From Amoeboaphelidium occidentale (Eukaryota > Aphelidiomycota > Aphelidea): a DNA stretch of 56,274 nucleotides. The position numbers and the translations under genes are program-made. The DNA lies in assembly GCA_023515795.1 (NCBI GenBank), contig JALGPX010000029.1, positions 48,584 through 104,857 of the forward strand, in the 5' to 3' direction. The notes beneath the pieces were generated by a model. It searched no databases, was not told where the DNA came from, and worked only from the letters and a program-made list of their open reading frames with translations. Numbering within the stretch: the stretch's first letter is position 1; every line of letters begins with the position of its first letter. Of this stretch, positions 53,209-56,274 are shown piece by piece.

Positions 53209-56200
53209 ATGAAACTTCAAGACATACTTAAGTGTCTCTTACCAGCTATGATTAGCCTACTGGTCACAAGTTTGGAACATGAGAAGAGTTTTATGATGCA
53301 AGAAAGTGCTTCAGTTGTCTGGTCGATTGCTTTCCACGGAGAATCCTTGCTCCTGACTTCCTCGAACGATATTGTCCAAAAGGATATCCATACTGGTGCA
53401 ATTCAAAGAACATTCAGAGCTCACACGAAACCGATCTATTCTTTCATTGTCACTGAAGACTTAAAGATGATCAGTTCTGCTTATGATGACATGCTCATCG
53501 TTTGGAGTCTTGAGACGGGATCAATATTGAAGAGAATTTGGCTCAGGTCTTCAGAAACTTTCACGAGGAGCGTATACTTTCAAGATGCTCAGGTCTTTAC
53601 AGGTGGCTTGGATGGCAAAGTGAGACAATTCGACTTGGCATCTGGAAAACTTGCCAGGACAATATGTAACAGTTTCCACATGGCTTAATAACTTTTTTAG
53701 CGATAACTGGTGAAGTTTACTGTATAATTGCCGCAGAAGATTCTCTTTTTGTCGGAAAGGATCTGCTTCCTTATGGTTTGAAATTGAGCGTCCGAACCGG
53801 AACTGTTATTTTCAGCCTTAATGGACACATTGCGGGAATTTACTCATTATACTTATTCGATAACTTTCTTTTTTCGGGATCTGTCGACACAGATGTCATC
53901 TGTTGGAGTGCACTGAGTGGTGAACTAGTTCAGTCATATAGCGGGCATTTAGGTATGGTGTATGCAGTCGCTGTTTTCGATGGAGAACTTTACTCTGCAA
54001 CAGATTTTAAGGAATTGTTCAAATGGAACATTACGGAGGGCTCTATAACAACGAAATTTTTCGTTGTTGATACTGGTGAAATGCGATGTATGGCCTTCAA
54101 ATCACGAACTTTATTCACTGGATCACTGGATACCACAGTCTTTAGATGGAACTCAGTATCTGGAGAACTTTTATTTCGCTATACCGGAAGAAATTCTAAA
54201 ATTCGAAGTATCGTCTCCTGGAAGAATTTCATAATTAGTGGAGGAGAAGATTCAGAGATTCGAATGTGGGATGCCTCAACTGATAGCATCGATCCTTCTT
54301 TTGTCATCGATAATAATCGCTCTATTATCACGAGTTTGTATTTGTTTGATGATAATCTTTATTCAGGAGATTATCGTGGTGATATCTGGCAGATACAAAT
54401 GTTGAATTTTTCTTTATTCAAAACTTTCACAAGTAACATATTGTGCGTATCCAGCTAAACTATATAGCCCTTGGGGAGTCGGTTTATACTTTGACGGCAA
54501 GCATGGATTTTCTGTACGCAGGAGGCGGTTATGGCTACATATATCAATGGAATTTGTCATCTGGAGTCCAGACAGCAACATTTCTTGCAAATGTAGCCCC
54601 AATATCGTCGATACAGCTTATTAATGATATTTTATACTCTGGATCCTTTGAAGGTACCTTAAAGTCGTGGAATACAAAAACATTCGCAATTATTGGTTAT
54701 TATAGTGGTAAGTTGATTTTTTTTCGCTTAATTTTTTTCCAGCATCCCACCAGATAAACGCAATGTTGGTCGAACAAGATTATTTCATTGCCTGCACTCA
54801 ACGAAGTATTGAATCTTTCTCTTTAATTTTTGGCTATAATAGCGCCATTGCTGAAGGTTATCTGAATTTATGTGCCTTAATTTGTAGAAACTTCCGCTTG
54901 CTATTGCATAGTTTCGCATGGGACTGTGGCCTATACCGGCCATGAAGATAGTCTTGTAAGGGGAAGAAATTTTTTTTCCTTGATTACTTTTGAAACATAT
55001 ATAGGTCATTTAGATGCAGTGACTTCACTTTGTTTTGAAGAAGCACTTATTTTATACTCGGCTGGGAACGACGGCACGATAAAAAAGTGGAACTTTGTCT
55101 CCAGAAGCGTTGCTTTTTCTTTTGAGAAGAAGAATGAACAAGTCTATTCTCTAGCAGTTTATAACCAGCAGCTATTTGTCGGTCTAAAAAGTGGAAGAAT
55201 TGACTGTTATAATACTGACAACGCTTTGGTTTTGAAATCACTCTGGCATCATCACAAAACTGTCTCTTCATTAGTCACTTTGAATGGCTCTATTTACTCG
55301 TCAAGCTTTGATGGAAACGTTCTGAAATTCTCCTCAGCTGGCGATGGAAATTTTGTAACCATCTACAAATCTGACCCTGAACCACTGAATGATTTTTCAC
55401 TGGGGAGGTCATTCTGGATCGCCTTACAACATGATGCTAAGATTGTTTTGGGTCCCATGAGTTTAAGTTCTGAATCAGTGAAAGTTATTGATTACCAAAC
55501 GCCTTTGGTTTGTATCGCAGCAACAGAGTCTGAAATATTGGCGGGCTCGAAATCAGGAATTATTTACGCCTGGAGTGTTGAGACATTGCAAGAAGCTTTT
55601 GAATTGAAGGGACATGTTTCTCCGGTCAATAGTCTACTGGTTACCGATGTTCGTTTGTTCTCTGCATCTGACGATAAAACAATCATAGAATGGTCTCTTA
55701 ACAGCAAAACAAGAGGTCAAACATTTCAGAGGCTTTCAAATGCTGCACTTGGTCATTTAGGTCCTGTAAACTCTCTCTCCTACTGCTCAGATACTCTGTT
55801 TTCGGCTGGCTCTGAAAATACTGTAAGACGATGGAACACGCAGACAGGGAAACACGAGGATGTCTACTTTGGCTTCACGAAATCAGTGACTTCAGTTGTG
55901 TGTTACAACGGTTCCGTATTTGCAGGAAGTGAAGGTTTTTCGGTCCTGATGTTCAACCCAAGTCTTCCGCAAAATCAAGATGTGACAGCTAAACCGACAA
56001 CATCAGTTGCTAGAAGAAACCCAAACCAGAGAAGAATCGTTAAACTTCAGAAAGCTGAGGGCGCAGCAATCGATTTCACTCAGGTTCTGGTCGCGGTTTC
56101 TATTGTTTTGGCCGTCATCATTCTGGTTATCCTCGGATACGTATTCTTGAAGAAAAGACCAAAGAATATTACATCTCCACCAGCGACGATTACATTATTC

Positions 56201-56274
56201 CAGGGAACTGAATCTACCCAAACGATTCCCGACCTCAAAACTGTTGTTAATTCAGTCATGGGGATTTCAAAGCA
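53209..56274 (+). CDS. WD40-repeat, transmembrane receptor (copy 2), cut by window edge
   Basis: Exons are 53209-53665, 53701-54432, 54468-54707, 54743-54856 and 54888 onward, with introns of 35, 35, 35 and 31 nt that keep frame. It starts with a signal peptide (MKLQDILKCLLPAMISLLV) and the SLEHEKSF tag. About 900 residues of WD40-like repeats follow, then a membrane helix (VLVAVSIVLAVIILVILGYVF) near 56090-56150. The juxtamembrane KTVVNSVMGISK matches that of copy 1 (KTMVNTSMGISK), so a kinase domain most likely follows beyond the window. Copy 1 has no introns in its main frame, whereas copy 2 has four; the two have diverged in gene structure. Confidence 0.85.

Noticed and set aside
54757-55010. 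End of the WD40 receptor copy 2 near 54945
   Set aside because: The stop lies beyond a 31-nt intron (54857-54887); splicing restores a frame that aligns with copy 1 to the window edge.

Overview
The window is nuclear DNA of a eukaryote with a very compact genome. Genes lie tens of bases apart on both strands, often in divergent or convergent pairs. The roughly 40 introns I could place by homology and frame are almost all 31-57 nt with GT...AG ends. A Zds1/2-family protein (a fungal family), an Rgd1-like F-BAR/RhoGAP, a Bir1 with two BIR domains, lanosterol synthase, PTEN and receptor-like kinases together suggest an early-diverging (chytrid-grade or similar) fungus. The species is not identified.

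Layout. 1-7.2 kb: UTP3/SAS10 (partial), lanosterol synthase ERG7, a likely mitoribosomal protein, a glycolipid transfer protein, a seven-helix membrane protein and BIR1. 7.2-8.9 kb: unassigned sequence, an assembly gap and a repeated copy of the BIR1 5' end. 8.9-26.7 kb: a TPP1-like OB-fold protein, a dual-specificity phosphatase, an amino-acid transporter, a Rap-GAP, RPN11, a WD40-less PRP19, EMC4, a two-domain glycosyltransferase, ARPC5, ORC5, PEX11, Zds, F-BAR/RhoGAP and an HD-domain protein.

26.76-33.55 kb is the most interesting part: a scaffolded pile of at least ten same-strand fragments of a Fanzor gene (the eukaryotic TnpB relative, an RNA-guided nuclease). Together the fragments run from the start codon (right) through the RuvC-I, zinc-ribbon and RuvC-III motifs to the stop codon (left). 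A structured stretch right behind the stop is a candidate guide-RNA scaffold. Single-n gaps separate overlapping, slightly different copies, so the assembler collapsed either several copies or two haplotypes. 33.6-35.9 kb is repeat-rich sequence without a recognisable gene.

35.9-56.3 kb: a proline-rich protein with a possible kinase N-lobe, CTF8, a PIH1 protein, a Kelch-TM-kinase, a BAR protein, a low-complexity protein, POLD4, PTEN, two broken genes (F-box-like and Crinkler-like NTPase) and a tandem family of secreted-WD40-TM-kinase receptors that runs off the right edge. The genes do not form one pathway. Recurrent themes are replication and telomeres (ORC5, POLD4, CTF8, TPP1-like), actin and GTPase signalling (ARPC5, RhoGAP, Rap-GAP, BAR) and phosphoinositide or receptor signalling (PTEN, receptor kinases).
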